Source: Stenotrophomonas maltophilia (GTDB taxonomy: Bacteria; Pseudomonadota; Gammaproteobacteria; Xanthomonadales; Xanthomonadaceae). From it: a stretch of 64,000 nt of DNA. The notes under the pieces were generated by a model. The model was not told the origin of the DNA and ran no database searches. It was given only the letters and a program-made list of their open reading frames with translations. Every line of letters starts with the position of its first letter. The stretch's first letter is position 1. Shown one piece after another: positions 25,911 through 34,925 of this stretch. The stretch lies in contig NZ_CP106759.1 in assembly GCF_025642255.1 (NCBI RefSeq), positions 3,189,501-3,253,500 on the forward strand, in the 5' to 3' direction. The translations under genes were made by a program, and so were the position numbers.

Positions 25911-25947
25911 GGTCGGATCCCTTTCCGCAGGAAAGGGCTCCGACCCC
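25911..25947. repeat. GGTCGGATCCCTTTCC palindromic repeat
   Basis: GGTCGGATCCCTTTCC, a GCAG loop and GGAAAGGGCTCCGACCCC form a near-perfect hairpin between the converging pilR and pilB genes. Relatives lie at 55777-55817, 62566-62607 and 62629-62668. No clean T-run follows. Confidence 0.75.
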
Positions 25948-25962
25948 GCCAGCACAACCGCG

Positions 25963-27690
25963 TCAATCCTTGGTAACGCGATTGATCTCGGCCAGGCTGG
26001 TCACGCCCGCCGCGACCTTCCTCAATGCCGACTGCCGCAGGTCATTGACCCCGATCGCCTGCGCGGCTTCGGCAATCTGCAGCGCATTGCCACCGGCCAG
26101 CACGATCGTGGCAATCTCGTCGGTCATCGGCATCACCTGGTAGATACCGGTGCGGCCCTTGTAACCCTCGGTGCATTCATCACAGCCCACCGCCTCATGC
26201 AGCTGGATGCCCTCATCCAGCTGGGCCTGGGTGAAGCCCTCGGCCAGCAATGCATGCTCCGGCAGCTGCGCCGGGCGCTTGCAGTTCGGGCACAGCCGTC
26301 GCGCCAGACGCTGGGCGATCACCAGGGTCACCGAACTGGTGATGTTGTACGGCGCGATGCCCATGTTCATCAGGCGCGCGATGGTCTGCGGCGCGTCGTT
26401 GGTATGCAGGGTGGACAGCACCATGTGGCCGGTCTGCGCGGCCTTGATGGCGATCTCGGCGGTCTCCAGGTCGCGGATTTCGCCGACCATGATGATGTCC
26501 GGATCCTGGCGCAGGAACGAGCGCAACGCAGCGGCGAACGTCATGCCGCGCTTGTTGTTCTGCTGCACCTGGTTGACGCCGGGCAGCCGGATTTCCACCG
26601 GATCTTCCGCCGTGGAGATGTTGCGCGTCTCGTCGTTGAGAATGCCCAGCGCGGTGTACAGCGACACCGTCTTGCCCGAACCGGTCGGCCCGGTCACCAG
26701 CACCATGCCGTACGGCTTGTGGATCGCATCCAGGAACAGCTTCTGCTGGTCGGGCTCATAGCCGAGCTTGTCGATGCCCAGCTTGGCGGCACTGCCGTCG
26801 AGGATACGCAGCACGACTTTCTCGCCGAACAGGGTCGGCAACGTGCTCACACGGAAATCGATCTGCTTGGACTTGGACAGGTTGAGCTTGATGCGGCCAT
26901 CCTGCGGCACGCGCTTCTCGGCGATGTCCAGCTGTGCCATCACCTTCAGGCGCGCGGCGATGCGCTGGTTCAACTTCACCGGCGCGCGCGCGACCATCTT
27001 CAACAGCCCGTCGATGCGCAGGCGCACGCGGTAATCGTCTTCGTACGGCTCGAAATGGATGTCCGACGCGCCCTTGCGGATCGCATCGACCAGCACCTTG
27101 TTGACGAACTTCACCACCGGGGTGTCGTCGCCCTTGGCATCGATGCCGGAGTCGCCGCCCGCGCCATCCTCATCGCCCAGGCCCACGTCGAGGTTGGCCA
27201 TCCCCTCATCGTCACCGCCCAGCGCGTCACCCAGCGTGTCGTGGCTGGCGTGCCACTGTTCCAGAGTGCGGCGGATCTGGTCCTCGTCGACCAGGATCGG
27301 CTCCACCACCAGGTTGGTGTGGAACTTGATCTCGTCCAGTGCGTGGGTCGGGTTGCTGGTGCCGACGAACAGCTTGCCGCCACGCTTGAACAGCGGCAGT
27401 ACGTTGTGCTTACGCAGCAGTTCCTCGCTGACCAGGCTCATCGCGTTCTGGCTGGCATCGAAGGTCGAGACGTCGAACAGCGGCATGCCGAACTCAACCG
27501 CATTGGCCGCGGCCAGCTGTGCTGCCCCCACCACCTTGTTCTGCGCGAACCACTGCGGCAGCGGCTGCCGCGCGGCGGCGGCCCGGGTCATGGCGTCGCG
27601 GGCGGTGGCCTCGTCCAGCGCACCATCCTGGACCAGGCGGCGCGCCAGCCCGGTGATGCCGACAAGGTTGGGGGATGAAACAACGCTCAT
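25963..27690 (-). CDS. pilB: type IV pilus extension ATPase PilB
   Basis: The 575-residue hexameric ATPase powers pilus polymerisation at the inner-membrane base. It has an N-terminal GspE-II (MshEN-type) region, then FRVSTLPTLFGEKVVLRILD, Walker A GPTGSGKT (334-341), Asp box, Walker B DPDIIMVGEIRDLETAEIA, the His box TGHMVLSTLHTNDA and a zinc tetracysteine (CPNC at 467-470, CDEC at 513-516). Length equals the family norm. It is on the minus strand downstream of the MFS/spermidine-synthase fusion with only 11 bases between, so both are probably one transcript, convergent with pilR. Confidence 0.96.
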   Translation of the reverse strand: MSVVSSPNLVGITGLARRLVQDGALDEATARDAMTRAAAARQPLPQWFAQNKVVGAAQLAAANAVEFGMPLFDVSTFDASQNAMSLVSEELLRKHNVLPLFKRGGKLFVGTSNPTHALDEIKFHTNLVVEPILVDEDQIRRTLEQWHASHDTLGDALGGDDEGMANLDVGLGDEDGAGGDSGIDAKGDDTPVVKFVNKVLVDAIRKGASDIHFEPYEDDYRVRLRIDGLLKMVARAPVKLNQRIAARLKVMAQLDIAEKRVPQDGRIKLNLSKSKQIDFRVSTLPTLFGEKVVLRILDGSAAKLGIDKLGYEPDQQKLFLDAIHKPYGMVLVTGPTGSGKTVSLYTALGILNDETRNISTAEDPVEIRLPGVNQVQQNNKRGMTFAAALRSFLRQDPDIIMVGEIRDLETAEIAIKAAQTGHMVLSTLHTNDAPQTIARLMNMGIAPYNITSSVTLVIAQRLARRLCPNCKRPAQLPEHALLAEGFTQAQLDEGIQLHEAVGCDECTEGYKGRTGIYQVMPMTDEIATIVLAGGNALQIAEAAQAIGVNDLRQSALRKVAAGVTSLAEINRVTKD

Positions 27691-27701
27691 GGGAGTCCTC
27701 G

Positions 27702-30700
27702 TTACTCGTGCCCTGACGGCCGGAATTCAGTTTCAGAAACGGGTTGCCGGCCCATAGCGGCCAGGTAGCTCAGCAAACGCAGGGGTCCGCTTCCTCGCGC
27801 ATCGGGCGCGAGCGCCTTCCAGTACTGGTCCGTCAGTTGCCGCGACGCCGTGGTATCCCCCAGCTGCCGCGCAGCGTGCTGCATTGCACCGAACAGATAA
27901 TAGCCGGTGGCAGGGTCGGCCAGCAGCATCGGCGCATGCTCGCTGCCCAACAATCGCCGGCCTTCCGTGAGTACAGCGTGGTGGTCGTCGGTGGCCGCGG
28001 CGGCAACCAGGGCAAGGCTGGCGGACACGACGGGATCTGCCGGGGTGCAGTCCATCCAGTCGCGCTGCGCCCAGAGGGCCGCCCGCTGCGCTGCCGGCAG
28101 GAACGGGATCGTTTCTCCGGCCAGCACGAACAGCAGCCGGGTGGTTTCCATCGGAGATCCGTCCAGTTCGCAGCGCGCTGCCAGCCCACGCAGCGCCTGC
28201 GCACTCATCCAATCGGCATCCGCCGCATCCGTGGGCACCTCGCCCTGCAGGAAAGCTGCCACGGCCAGTGCGGTCGGACGTTTGTCATCCCGGCTGGACG
28301 CCGGTTGCGGCAGACCCGCCGCAGCACCCGTCACCTGCCCCGTTGGCGGCGCACTGACGATCCGCCAGGGGGCCGTCATCACCTGCTGGAAATCACGGGT
28401 GAACGCCCCCTGGAAACGTGCCACCGGGGCATTCAACTTCAAGGTCGGGAAGTAATCGGAATTGCGCGCGGCCGGATACAGAGGAACGAAGGCGCGCAGC
28501 GCTGCGTCATCCATGGACAGGGCGTTCTCCAGATCGGCCACCGAATGCACGCCGATCCGCGCCAGTTCCCCGCGCAGCTGCGGCTGTTGGAACAGGCTGC
28601 CCTTCATCGGCGGCAACGTGCCCTTCGGCGTCGCCACCAGGATCAGGTCGCCACGATTGGCCAGGTAAGCGCGCACATCGGAGAACTGTTCCAGCAGCCC
28701 CGCCAGTACCGAGCTGACCAGTTCGGGGGTGATCTCATACAGCTGCAGCCACTGCACGAACACGCCACCTTCGTTGAGCTGCTGTGGCACGAACGCATAG
28801 AACTCGTCGCTGAACAGCGCCGCCGTTCCACCCACCCAGGGATTGGACGGCTCGGAAATGATCAGATCGTACTTGCGCGGACTGGCGGCGAAATAGGACT
28901 TCGCATCGTCGATCACCACGTGCGAGCGCGGATCGTTGAAGGCGCGCTCGACACGCTCGCCGAACAGACGCGCGCCCTCCACCATGGCCGGCTCGATCTC
29001 CACCGTTTCCACGCGCCCGACGCGCTGGTCGCCCAACAGCGTGTGCGTGCTGAGCCCGGATCCGAAACCGATCACGCCGACGCGCTGGTAATCATCGCGC
29101 AGCGCCAACGGCAGAGCCGCCAGCAGGATCATGGTCGATTCGTCGCTGGTGGGTGCCTGTACCATCGACACGGCCATGCCTGCATCCACTTTGCCGTTGG
29201 TGGCGATGGCACGCATGCGGCCGATCGGCTGGGTGCTTTCATAGACCGCCACGGTGGCCGTCTGCCCATCGCGCGAGAACAGCATCGTGGCGGTATCCGC
29301 CAGACGGGCCGTGCCATGGCGGTACACCGACGAATTCAGCACCAGCGGATCGAAGCGGACCAGCACGACGGCCGCCACTACGCCAGCGACACCCAGCGCG
29401 CCAGCCTGCCACAGTGGCGAGCGCAGACGGCCCGGGGCCGCAAGCCGAAGGCGCTGCAGCAGCACCAGGCCCAGCACGATGTCGACCACTGCCGCGACCA
29501 GCAGCGCGTACTTCAGCCCCAGCAGCGGCATCAGCAGATGGATGGCCGCCAGCACACCGACGATCGCGCCGAGCGTATTGAACGCATAGGCCTGGCCGAT
29601 CGCGCGCTCGCCCTGCCCGGCGCGCAGCAGCGCCAGGGTCAGCAGCGGCAGCGTCATGCCGGCGAAGAACGCCGCCGGGAACATCACCAGGCCGGCAATG
29701 GCGGCACTGGCCAGGTTGTACAGCACGTAACCATCCGCGCTGCGCACGATGACCCGCATCAGCCAGCCGACCCAATCGAAGGCCTGCGCATAGACGAACA
29801 TCGAGGCCAGCGCCGCCAGCCCCATCCACACCTGCACCCAGCCTGCCACCCGCAGGGGCGACGGCATCCGGTCGGCGCGGCGGCGCAGCCACAGGCCACC
29901 GAAGGCGATGCCGAGGATGAACGCCGCCAGCATCAGCTCGAACGAATGCAGCGTGGTGCCGAGTGCGAGCGACAGCATGCGCACCCAGGTGATTTCGTAG
30001 ACGAAGGACGACGCGCCGGTCGCCGCCGCGACCAGCAGCACCAGCCGCACCGGCACTGCGGTTTCCGGGCGTGCGCCGCCGGCCGCCGGCGCGGCGGAGG
30101 CCACTACCGCAGGCGCGCTGCCGTCGCGGGCCAGTGGATAGACCAGGATGGCCACCACGATGTTGAGCAGGCCGGCACTGAGGACGGTGCCCGGCAGCCC
30201 TACCGCCGGCAGCAGCGCGTAGGTGGCCACCAGGGCGCCGGCGGCCGCGCCCAGGCTGTTGGAGAAATAGAGCCCGGCCAGCACCTCACCCTGCGATCCG
30301 GGCTGCAGGCGCATGTAACCCGCACTCATCAGCGGGAAGGTCGCGCCCAGCAGGATGCATTGCGGCAACACCAGGGCCGTGGCCAGCGCCCAGCGCAGCG
30401 CCGTGGACGAGGTGCCCTCCATGCCTGGCATGAGGTGGGTGTACGCCCAACCGGTCACGCCCTGGAACAGCCCGTCGAAACCGATGCCCAGCACCCCGAT
30501 CACCAGCTCGATGACCGCGTAGGCCAGCAGCGGCCGGCGCAGCAGCGCGCTGCGGCGGCTGACCAGCCACGCCCCCAGCGCCATGCCGCCCATGAACAGG
30601 ATCAGCACCAGCGATTGCGCGTGCGAGGAATGCCCCAGGAACAGCCCCAGGTACTGCGTCCAGATGGACTGGTAGATCAGCCCGGCGAAGCCGGAGAGCA

Positions 30701-30749
30701 CGAAGATCAGAAGCAGCCATGGGCCATGGCTGAATGAAGGACGGCGCAT
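27702..30749 (-). CDS. fused MFS-type membrane domain / spermidine-synthase-like methyltransferase domain protein
   Basis: The 1015-residue protein has about 14 membrane helices in its first 480-500 residues (start MRRPSFSHGPWLLLIFVLSG), with loops such as NSLGAAAGALVATYALLP repeated in a second half. A spermidine-synthase-type Rossmann domain follows (about 530-770): VGVIGFGSGLSTHTLLGD binds SAM or its decarboxylated form, VETVEIEPAMVEGARLF is the acidic motif and DLIISEPSNPWVGGTAALFS the active-site region. About 185 helical residues end the protein. It is not known which substrate such fusions act on. It sits between pilA and pilB, 11 bases from pilB, which suggests a pilus-related role by context only. 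The ATG at 30749 is preferred over an upstream frame because of GGGGAG and because the longer frame would read through the pilA terminator. Confidence 0.8.
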   Translation of the reverse strand: MRRPSFSHGPWLLLIFVLSGFAGLIYQSIWTQYLGLFLGHSSHAQSLVLILFMGGMALGAWLVSRRSALLRRPLLAYAVIELVIGVLGIGFDGLFQGVTGWAYTHLMPGMEGTSSTALRWALATALVLPQCILLGATFPLMSAGYMRLQPGSQGEVLAGLYFSNSLGAAAGALVATYALLPAVGLPGTVLSAGLLNIVVAILVYPLARDGSAPAVVASAAPAAGGARPETAVPVRLVLLVAAATGASSFVYEITWVRMLSLALGTTLHSFELMLAAFILGIAFGGLWLRRRADRMPSPLRVAGWVQVWMGLAALASMFVYAQAFDWVGWLMRVIVRSADGYVLYNLASAAIAGLVMFPAAFFAGMTLPLLTLALLRAGQGERAIGQAYAFNTLGAIVGVLAAIHLLMPLLGLKYALLVAAVVDIVLGLVLLQRLRLAAPGRLRSPLWQAGALGVAGVVAAVVLVRFDPLVLNSSVYRHGTARLADTATMLFSRDGQTATVAVYESTQPIGRMRAIATNGKVDAGMAVSMVQAPTSDESTMILLAALPLALRDDYQRVGVIGFGSGLSTHTLLGDQRVGRVETVEIEPAMVEGARLFGERVERAFNDPRSHVVIDDAKSYFAASPRKYDLIISEPSNPWVGGTAALFSDEFYAFVPQQLNEGGVFVQWLQLYEITPELVSSVLAGLLEQFSDVRAYLANRGDLILVATPKGTLPPMKGSLFQQPQLRGELARIGVHSVADLENALSMDDAALRAFVPLYPAARNSDYFPTLKLNAPVARFQGAFTRDFQQVMTAPWRIVSAPPTGQVTGAAAGLPQPASSRDDKRPTALAVAAFLQGEVPTDAADADWMSAQALRGLAARCELDGSPMETTRLLFVLAGETIPFLPAAQRAALWAQRDWMDCTPADPVVSASLALVAAAATDDHHAVLTEGRRLLGSEHAPMLLADPATGYYLFGAMQHAARQLGDTTASRQLTDQYWKALAPDARGSGPLRLLSYLAAMGRQPVSETEFRPSGHE

Positions 30750-30867
30750 TGCGAACTCCCCAGTCGCACGGTCGAATCTGCAAGGAGACACCATCCGGGG
30801 GGCATCTCGCAAGGATTTACATGACTGTGTTGAGACTGCGAACAGGAATCGTCTTGATGGCTGCCAT

Positions 30868-30898
30868 AAAAAAAGAACAGGGAGCCAAAGCTCCCTGT
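30868..30898 (-). terminator. rho-independent terminator of pilA
   Basis: The nine-base perfect stem ACAGGGAGC/GCTCCCTGT is followed on the minus strand by TCTTTTTTTATGG. It lies 30 bases past the pilA stop, so most pilA transcripts should end before the fusion gene and pilB. Confidence 0.92.
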
Positions 30899-30927
30899 CC
30901 TTCATCCGATCACACTAGCTGTGAGAA

Positions 30928-31374
30928 TCACTCTTCCGGAGTTTCTTCTTCACCGGCAGCGGCCTGGCAGGAACCCGGGCGGAACTTGACATCGATCGAG
31001 CCACCGCAGCTCCAGCTCGGAACCACGCCCTTCGAGCCATCACCCGACGGGGTCAGCGTGATGGTCTTGTTGTCAATCAGGGTATCGCCAACGCCCTTCG
31101 CAGTGGCAACGATCGACTTGCCATCCCATTCCAGCTTGGAGACGTACTGAGTTTCCTGGAAGTCCGGCTTCCACGACGCCGGCGGCAGGGCATTGTTGCT
31201 GGCCACGTATTCCGACACGTCGGTACGCAGCGAAGAAGCCGCAAGGATCACTTCCGAGACCTTGGCCTTCTTGGTGTAGTTCGAGTAAGCCGGCAGCGCG
31301 ATGGCGGCCAGGATGGCGATGATCGCAACGACGATCATCAGTTCGATCAGGGTGAAGCCCTTCTGGTTCTTCAT
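30928..31374 (-). CDS. pilA: major type IV pilin PilA
   Basis: The 148-residue prepilin has a six-residue leader MKNQKG, cleaved by PilD before Phe7, then the hydrophobic polymerisation helix [20 protein letters not shown] with Glu at mature position 5. The C-terminal globular part has two cysteines (Cys123 and Cys136) that would form the D-region disulfide loop. After it comes a short acidic tail ([11 protein letters not shown]), which is unusual compared with Pseudomonas pilins. It is transcribed from a sigma-54 promoter at 31477-31491 and ends at its own terminator. It is divergent from pilC. Confidence 0.96.
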   Translation of the reverse strand: MKNQKGFTLIELMIVVAIIAILAAIALPAYSNYTKKAKVSEVILAASSLRTDVSEYVASNNALPPASWKPDFQETQYVSKLEWDGKSIVATAKGVGDTLIDNKTITLTPSGDGSKGVVPSWSCGGSIDVKFRPGSCQAAAGEEETPEE

Positions 31375-31476
31375 GGTGGTACGTCCCCAAGTAGTGGTGG
31401 TTGATTTTCCGGGTGCGGCAACCGGCCGGCCAGATGACCGGATGAGCAGGCTGCCCGTCCCCGCGGGTGGATCAAC

Positions 31477-31491
31477 GCAGGTTGCGTGCCA
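31477..31491 (-). promoter_or_regulatory. sigma-54 promoter of pilA
   Basis: The minus strand reads TGGCACGCAACCTGC, matching the TGGCAC-N5-TTGC consensus at every position but one (C for the first T), with GG and GC at the required spacing. It lies about 103-117 bases upstream of the pilA ATG; transcription would start near 31465. PilS and PilR, the usual activators, are encoded in the same cluster. Confidence 0.88.
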
Positions 31492-31593
31492 ATCTCCCAT
31501 GGCCACGCCTCCCCCGATTTCCCCGCGCCAATGATGGCAGCTATTTCGCGGATGGGAACCCCCCTGCGCCGAATCTGCGATGGACGCGGCAAT

Positions 31594-31610
31594 GTGACGC
31601 AGCGCGTCAC
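31594..31610. promoter_or_regulatory. candidate activator site upstream of pilA
   Basis: GTGACGC-AGC-GCGTCAC is a perfect 7-3-7 inverted repeat centred about 135 bases upstream of the predicted pilA transcription start, the distance at which NtrC-type activators usually bind. It lies in the pilA/pilC divergent region (31375-31735), where no other gene is seen. Binding by PilR is inference. Confidence 0.4.
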
Positions 31611-31735
31611 CTTCCGCCTCGACGCGTCGAAAACCCTGCACGCCGTCACGTCGGCAGGCTCCCCGGACGGGCCTGAACCGGCTACCATCGCCGCTCAGGA
31701 TGCCCGCCTGGGGATGGCGGGCCTGGGGAGCCAAC

Positions 31736-32995
31736 ATGTCTGTGAGTCGCAGTGCGATCAAGAAGGAGCCCGTGGCCCGCGCCACGATGGAGCTGCAGCC
31801 GTTTGTCTGGGAGGGGACCGACAAGCGGGGCATAAAGATGAAGGGCGAGCAGCTGGCGAAAAACGCCAACCTGCTGCGCGCCGAACTGCGCAAACAGGGC
31901 ATCAGCCCGGGCCAGGTCAAGCCCAAGCCGAAGCCGCTGTTCGGTGCGGCTGGCAGGCCGGTCTCGCCGAAGGACATCGCGTTCTTCAGCCGGCAGATGG
32001 CCACGATGATGAAGTCCGGCGTGCCGATCGTGTCGGCGCTGGAGATCATCGGCAGCGGGCACAAGAACCCGCGCATGAAGAAGATGGTGGACACGATCCG
32101 CACCGACATCGAGGGCGGCTCGTCGCTGTACGAGGCCATCAGCAAGCATCCGGTGCAGTTCGATGAGCTCTACCGCAACCTGGTGCGGGCCGGCGAAAGC
32201 GCCGGTGTGCTGGAGACCGTGCTGGACACCATCGCCTCCTACAAGGAAAACCTGGAGGCGCTGAAGGGCAAGATCAAGAAGGCGCTGTTCTACCCGGCCA
32301 TGGTGCTGGTGGTGGCGTTCCTGGTCAGCACGATCCTGCTGGTCTGGGTGGTCCCGCAGTTCGAGGAAGTCTTCCAGAGCTTCGGCGCCGACCTGCCGGC
32401 ATTCACCCAGATGGTGGTGAACCTGTCGCGGTTCATGGTGTCGTGGTGGTGGCTGATCGCCATCGTCGCCATCGGCGCGGTGGTGGCGATCGCCATGACC
32501 TACCGGCGATCGGAGAAGATGCAGCACACCGTCGACCGGCTGATCCTGAAGGTGCCGGTGATCGGGCAGATCATGCACAACAGTGCGATCGCCCGCTTCT
32601 CCCGCACCACAGCGGTGACCTTCAAGGCCGGCGTGCCGCTGGTGGAGGCCCTGGGCATCGTCGCCGGCGCCACCGGCAACAAGGTCTACGGCGAGGCGGT
32701 GCTGCGCATGCGCGACGACGTTTCGGTCGGCTATCCGGTCAACATGGCGATGAAGCAGCTGAACCTGTTCCCGCACATGGTGATCCAGATGACCGGCATC
32801 GGCGAGGAGGCCGGCGCCCTTGACACCATGCTGTTCAAGGTCGCCGAATACTACGAGCAGGAGGTCAACAACGCCGTGGATGCCTTGAGCAGCCTGCTGG
32901 AACCGATGATCATGGTGTTCATTGGTACCATTGTCGGCGGCCTGGTCATTGCGATGTACCTGCCGATCTTCAAACTGGGCGCCGTCGTCGGATAA
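31736..32995 (+). CDS. pilC: type IV pilus inner-membrane platform protein PilC
   Basis: The 419-residue protein is the inner-membrane core of the pilus machine, linking the PilB motor to the pilin assembly site. It has two homologous GspF/T2SSF domains with the typical [20 protein letters not shown] and [20 protein letters not shown] starts and three membrane helices (about residues 190-215, 235-255 and 390-412). ATG 31736 is backed by GGGGAG six bases upstream. pilD follows after six bases. Confidence 0.95.
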   Translation: MSVSRSAIKKEPVARATMELQPFVWEGTDKRGIKMKGEQLAKNANLLRAELRKQGISPGQVKPKPKPLFGAAGRPVSPKDIAFFSRQMATMMKSGVPIVSALEIIGSGHKNPRMKKMVDTIRTDIEGGSSLYEAISKHPVQFDELYRNLVRAGESAGVLETVLDTIASYKENLEALKGKIKKALFYPAMVLVVAFLVSTILLVWVVPQFEEVFQSFGADLPAFTQMVVNLSRFMVSWWWLIAIVAIGAVVAIAMTYRRSEKMQHTVDRLILKVPVIGQIMHNSAIARFSRTTAVTFKAGVPLVEALGIVAGATGNKVYGEAVLRMRDDVSVGYPVNMAMKQLNLFPHMVIQMTGIGEEAGALDTMLFKVAEYYEQEVNNAVDALSSLLEPMIMVFIGTIVGGLVIAMYLPIFKLGAVVG

Positions 32996-33001
32996 AAATA
33001 C

Positions 33002-33865
33002 ATGGCTTTTCTCGACCAGCACCCCGGCCTCGGCTACCCCGCCGCGGCCGGACTGGGACTGCTGCTGGGCAGTTTCCTCAATGTTGTCATCCTGCGCCTG
33101 CCCAAGCGGCTGGAATGGCAGTGGAAGCGCGATGCGCGCGAAGTGCTGGAGGAACCGGACTTCTACGAGCCGCCGCCGCCGGGCATCGTGGTCGAGCCGT
33201 CGCACTGCCCGCATTGCAAGCACAAGCTGTCCTGGTACGAGAACATCCCGCTGTTCAGCTGGCTGATCCAGGGGGGCAAATGCCGCCACTGCAAGGCGCC
33301 GATCTCGCTGCAGTACCCGCTGGTGGAAGCGATGACCGCCCTGCTGGTGCTGGCCTGCGTGTGGCAGTTCGGCTTCGGCTGGCAGGGCTTCGGCGCCATC
33401 GTGCTGACCTGTTTCCTGATCGCGCTGTCCGGCATCGACCTGCGCACCCAGCTGCTGCCCGACCAGCTGACCCTGCCCCTGATGTGGCTGGGCCTGATCG
33501 GCAGCATCGACAATCTGTACATGCCCGCCAAGCCGGCCCTGGTCGGCGCGGCCGTGGGCTATCTGTCGCTGTGGACGGTCTGGTGGCTGTTCAAGCAGCT
33601 GACCGGCAAGGAGGGCATGGGCCATGGTGACTTCAAGCTGCTGGCGGCGCTCGGCGCCTGGTGCGGCCTGAAGGGCATCCTGCCGATCATCCTGCTGTCC
33701 TCGGTGATCGGCGCCATCGTCGGTTCGATCTGGCTCTACAGCCGGGGACGCGATCGCGCCACGCCGATTCCGTTCGGCCCGTACCTGGCCATCGCCGGCT
33801 GGTTGTTCTTCATGTGGGGCGAACCGCTGGTGGAGCGCTACCTGGCCCTGAGCGGCCTGCGCTGA
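33002..33865 (+). CDS. pilD: prepilin peptidase / N-methyltransferase PilD
   Basis: The 287-residue polytopic aspartic protease removes the leader from prepilin (cut after Gly) and methylates the new N-terminal Phe. The cytosolic loop has the zinc tetracysteine Cys69, Cys72, Cys94 and Cys97 (CPHC...CRHC). The catalytic aspartates lie in SGIDLRTQLLPD (about 146-154) and GMGHGD (Asp210). It probably also processes type II secretion pseudopilins. It is part of pilC-pilD-coaE, with coaE starting ten bases later. Confidence 0.95.
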   Translation: MAFLDQHPGLGYPAAAGLGLLLGSFLNVVILRLPKRLEWQWKRDAREVLEEPDFYEPPPPGIVVEPSHCPHCKHKLSWYENIPLFSWLIQGGKCRHCKAPISLQYPLVEAMTALLVLACVWQFGFGWQGFGAIVLTCFLIALSGIDLRTQLLPDQLTLPLMWLGLIGSIDNLYMPAKPALVGAAVGYLSLWTVWWLFKQLTGKEGMGHGDFKLLAALGAWCGLKGILPIILLSSVIGAIVGSIWLYSRGRDRATPIPFGPYLAIAGWLFFMWGEPLVERYLALSGLR

Positions 33866-33875
33866 GGGGGCCGCC

Positions 33876-34487
33876 GTGAGCCGCTACGTGGTCGGCCTGA
33901 CCGGCGGCATCGCGGCCGGCAAGAGCGAAGTGACGCGGCGCTTCGAAGCGCTGGGCATCGTGGTGGCCGACGCCGATCTGGCCGCCCGCGCGGTGGTGGC
34001 CACCGGCAGCCCGGCACTGGCCCGCATTGCCGACCGGTTCGGCACGGACATGCTGCTGGCCGATGGCAGCCTGGACCGGGCGCGCCTGCGCACCCATGTC
34101 TTCGCTGACCCGGCCGAACGGACGGCACTGGAAGCCATCACCCACCCCGCCATCCGCCTGTTGATGCAGCAGCAGTGCACGCAGGCGCCGAGCCCGTACG
34201 CCATTGCTGCGATTCCGCTGCTGACCGAGGTGGGCGGCCGCCAGGCCTATCCATGGCTGGACCGGATACTGCTGGTGGATGCACCCGAGGCCGTACAGCA
34301 CGCCCGGCTGATGCAGCGCGATGGCATCGACGCCGCCCTGGCCGACCAGATGATCGCCGCCCAGGCCAGCCGCGCGCAGCGCCGGGCACTGGCCGATGAC
34401 GTGGTGGTCAACGATGGGCAGCCGGACGACCTGCAGGCGCAGGTGGAGGCGCTGCACCAGCGCTATCTGGCACTGGCCGCGGGCTGA
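33876..34487 (+). CDS. coaE: dephospho-CoA kinase
   Basis: The 203-residue P-loop kinase carries out the last step of coenzyme A synthesis, phosphorylating the 3'-OH of dephospho-CoA. GLTGGIAAGKS (residues 7-17) is the P-loop; VVADADLAARAVV follows as the CoA-binding region; YPWLDRILLVDAPEAVQHARLM and a terminal DDVVVNDGQ are typical. The start is a GTG with GAGGGGG upstream. The pilD-coaE linkage is standard in gammaproteobacteria. Confidence 0.95.
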   Translation: MSRYVVGLTGGIAAGKSEVTRRFEALGIVVADADLAARAVVATGSPALARIADRFGTDMLLADGSLDRARLRTHVFADPAERTALEAITHPAIRLLMQQQCTQAPSPYAIAAIPLLTEVGGRQAYPWLDRILLVDAPEAVQHARLMQRDGIDAALADQMIAAQASRAQRRALADDVVVNDGQPDDLQAQVEALHQRYLALAAG

Positions 34488-34489
34488 CC

Positions 34490-34509
34490 CGCCGGGCACG
34501 TGCCCGGCG
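34490..34509. repeat. SMAG-like hairpin after coaE
   Basis: CGCCGGGCACGTGCCCGGCG, a fully symmetric hairpin two bases after the coaE stop, lacking the GTAG head. No T-run follows. It separates coaE from the converging hypothetical gene. Confidence 0.6.
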
Positions 34510-34541
34510 TTGCAGAATCGTCGTGGCAGTGCCCCCGACCA

Positions 34542-34925
34542 TCACTGCAATGTGGCTGTCCCCCTGATTCTCTCGGCCTGCAGCTGCTGCTGCACGTGAC
34601 ACGTCAGTTCCCGCGCGGCCAGAATCAGGCCTTCCATCGCGCCCGGTGGCAGCACGTTCTGCTGGCCACCCCGCGTGCGCGCGATGTGCGCGGCGTACAT
34701 CATCCGGGTCAGGGTGCCGAGACCTTCGACGGCGCGCCTGAGATCGGCAGGCTGCACTGCGTCGGCGCTGACGCCGCCGGCGTCGATTGGCGTCTGCTGG
34801 GCCGGCATATGGCCGTCGCAGCGGGACAGTACGTCCTCGACGCGCTGGGCGACGTCCGGAGACAACTGGCTGATCGAATCACCGACCAGTTGATGCAGGT
34901 TGGGGTAACGGATGCGATGCGACAT
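34542..34925 (-). CDS. hypothetical protein
   Basis: The 127-residue protein is not recognised. It is soluble with no signal peptide, mostly helical by eye, with a Gln/Ala-rich C-terminus (AARELTCHVQQQLQAERIRG) and two central segments, LRRAVEGLGTLTRMMYAAHI and GGQQNVLPPGAMEGLI. Base composition and codon use resemble the neighbours and the reverse-strand frames are broken, which supports it as a gene. It is convergent with coaE and 259 bases from the ColS-like gene; that gap holds nothing recognisable. Confidence 0.6.
   Translation of the reverse strand: MSHRIRYPNLHQLVGDSISQLSPDVAQRVEDVLSRCDGHMPAQQTPIDAGGVSADAVQPADLRRAVEGLGTLTRMMYAAHIARTRGGQQNVLPPGAMEGLILAARELTCHVQQQLQAERIRGTATLQ

Noticed and set aside
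30750..30905. Extension of the MFS/spermidine-synthase protein to an upstream in-frame ATG at 30905
   Set aside because: The extra 52 residues would be encoded across the pilA terminator hairpin and lack membrane-protein character; the ATG at 30749 has GGGGAG upstream.
31593..31610. CRP/Clp-type site in the pilA-pilC region
   Set aside because: TGTGA is present, but the spacing to TCAC is nine bases instead of six, so it does not fit the CRP-family consensus; kept only as a generic palindrome.
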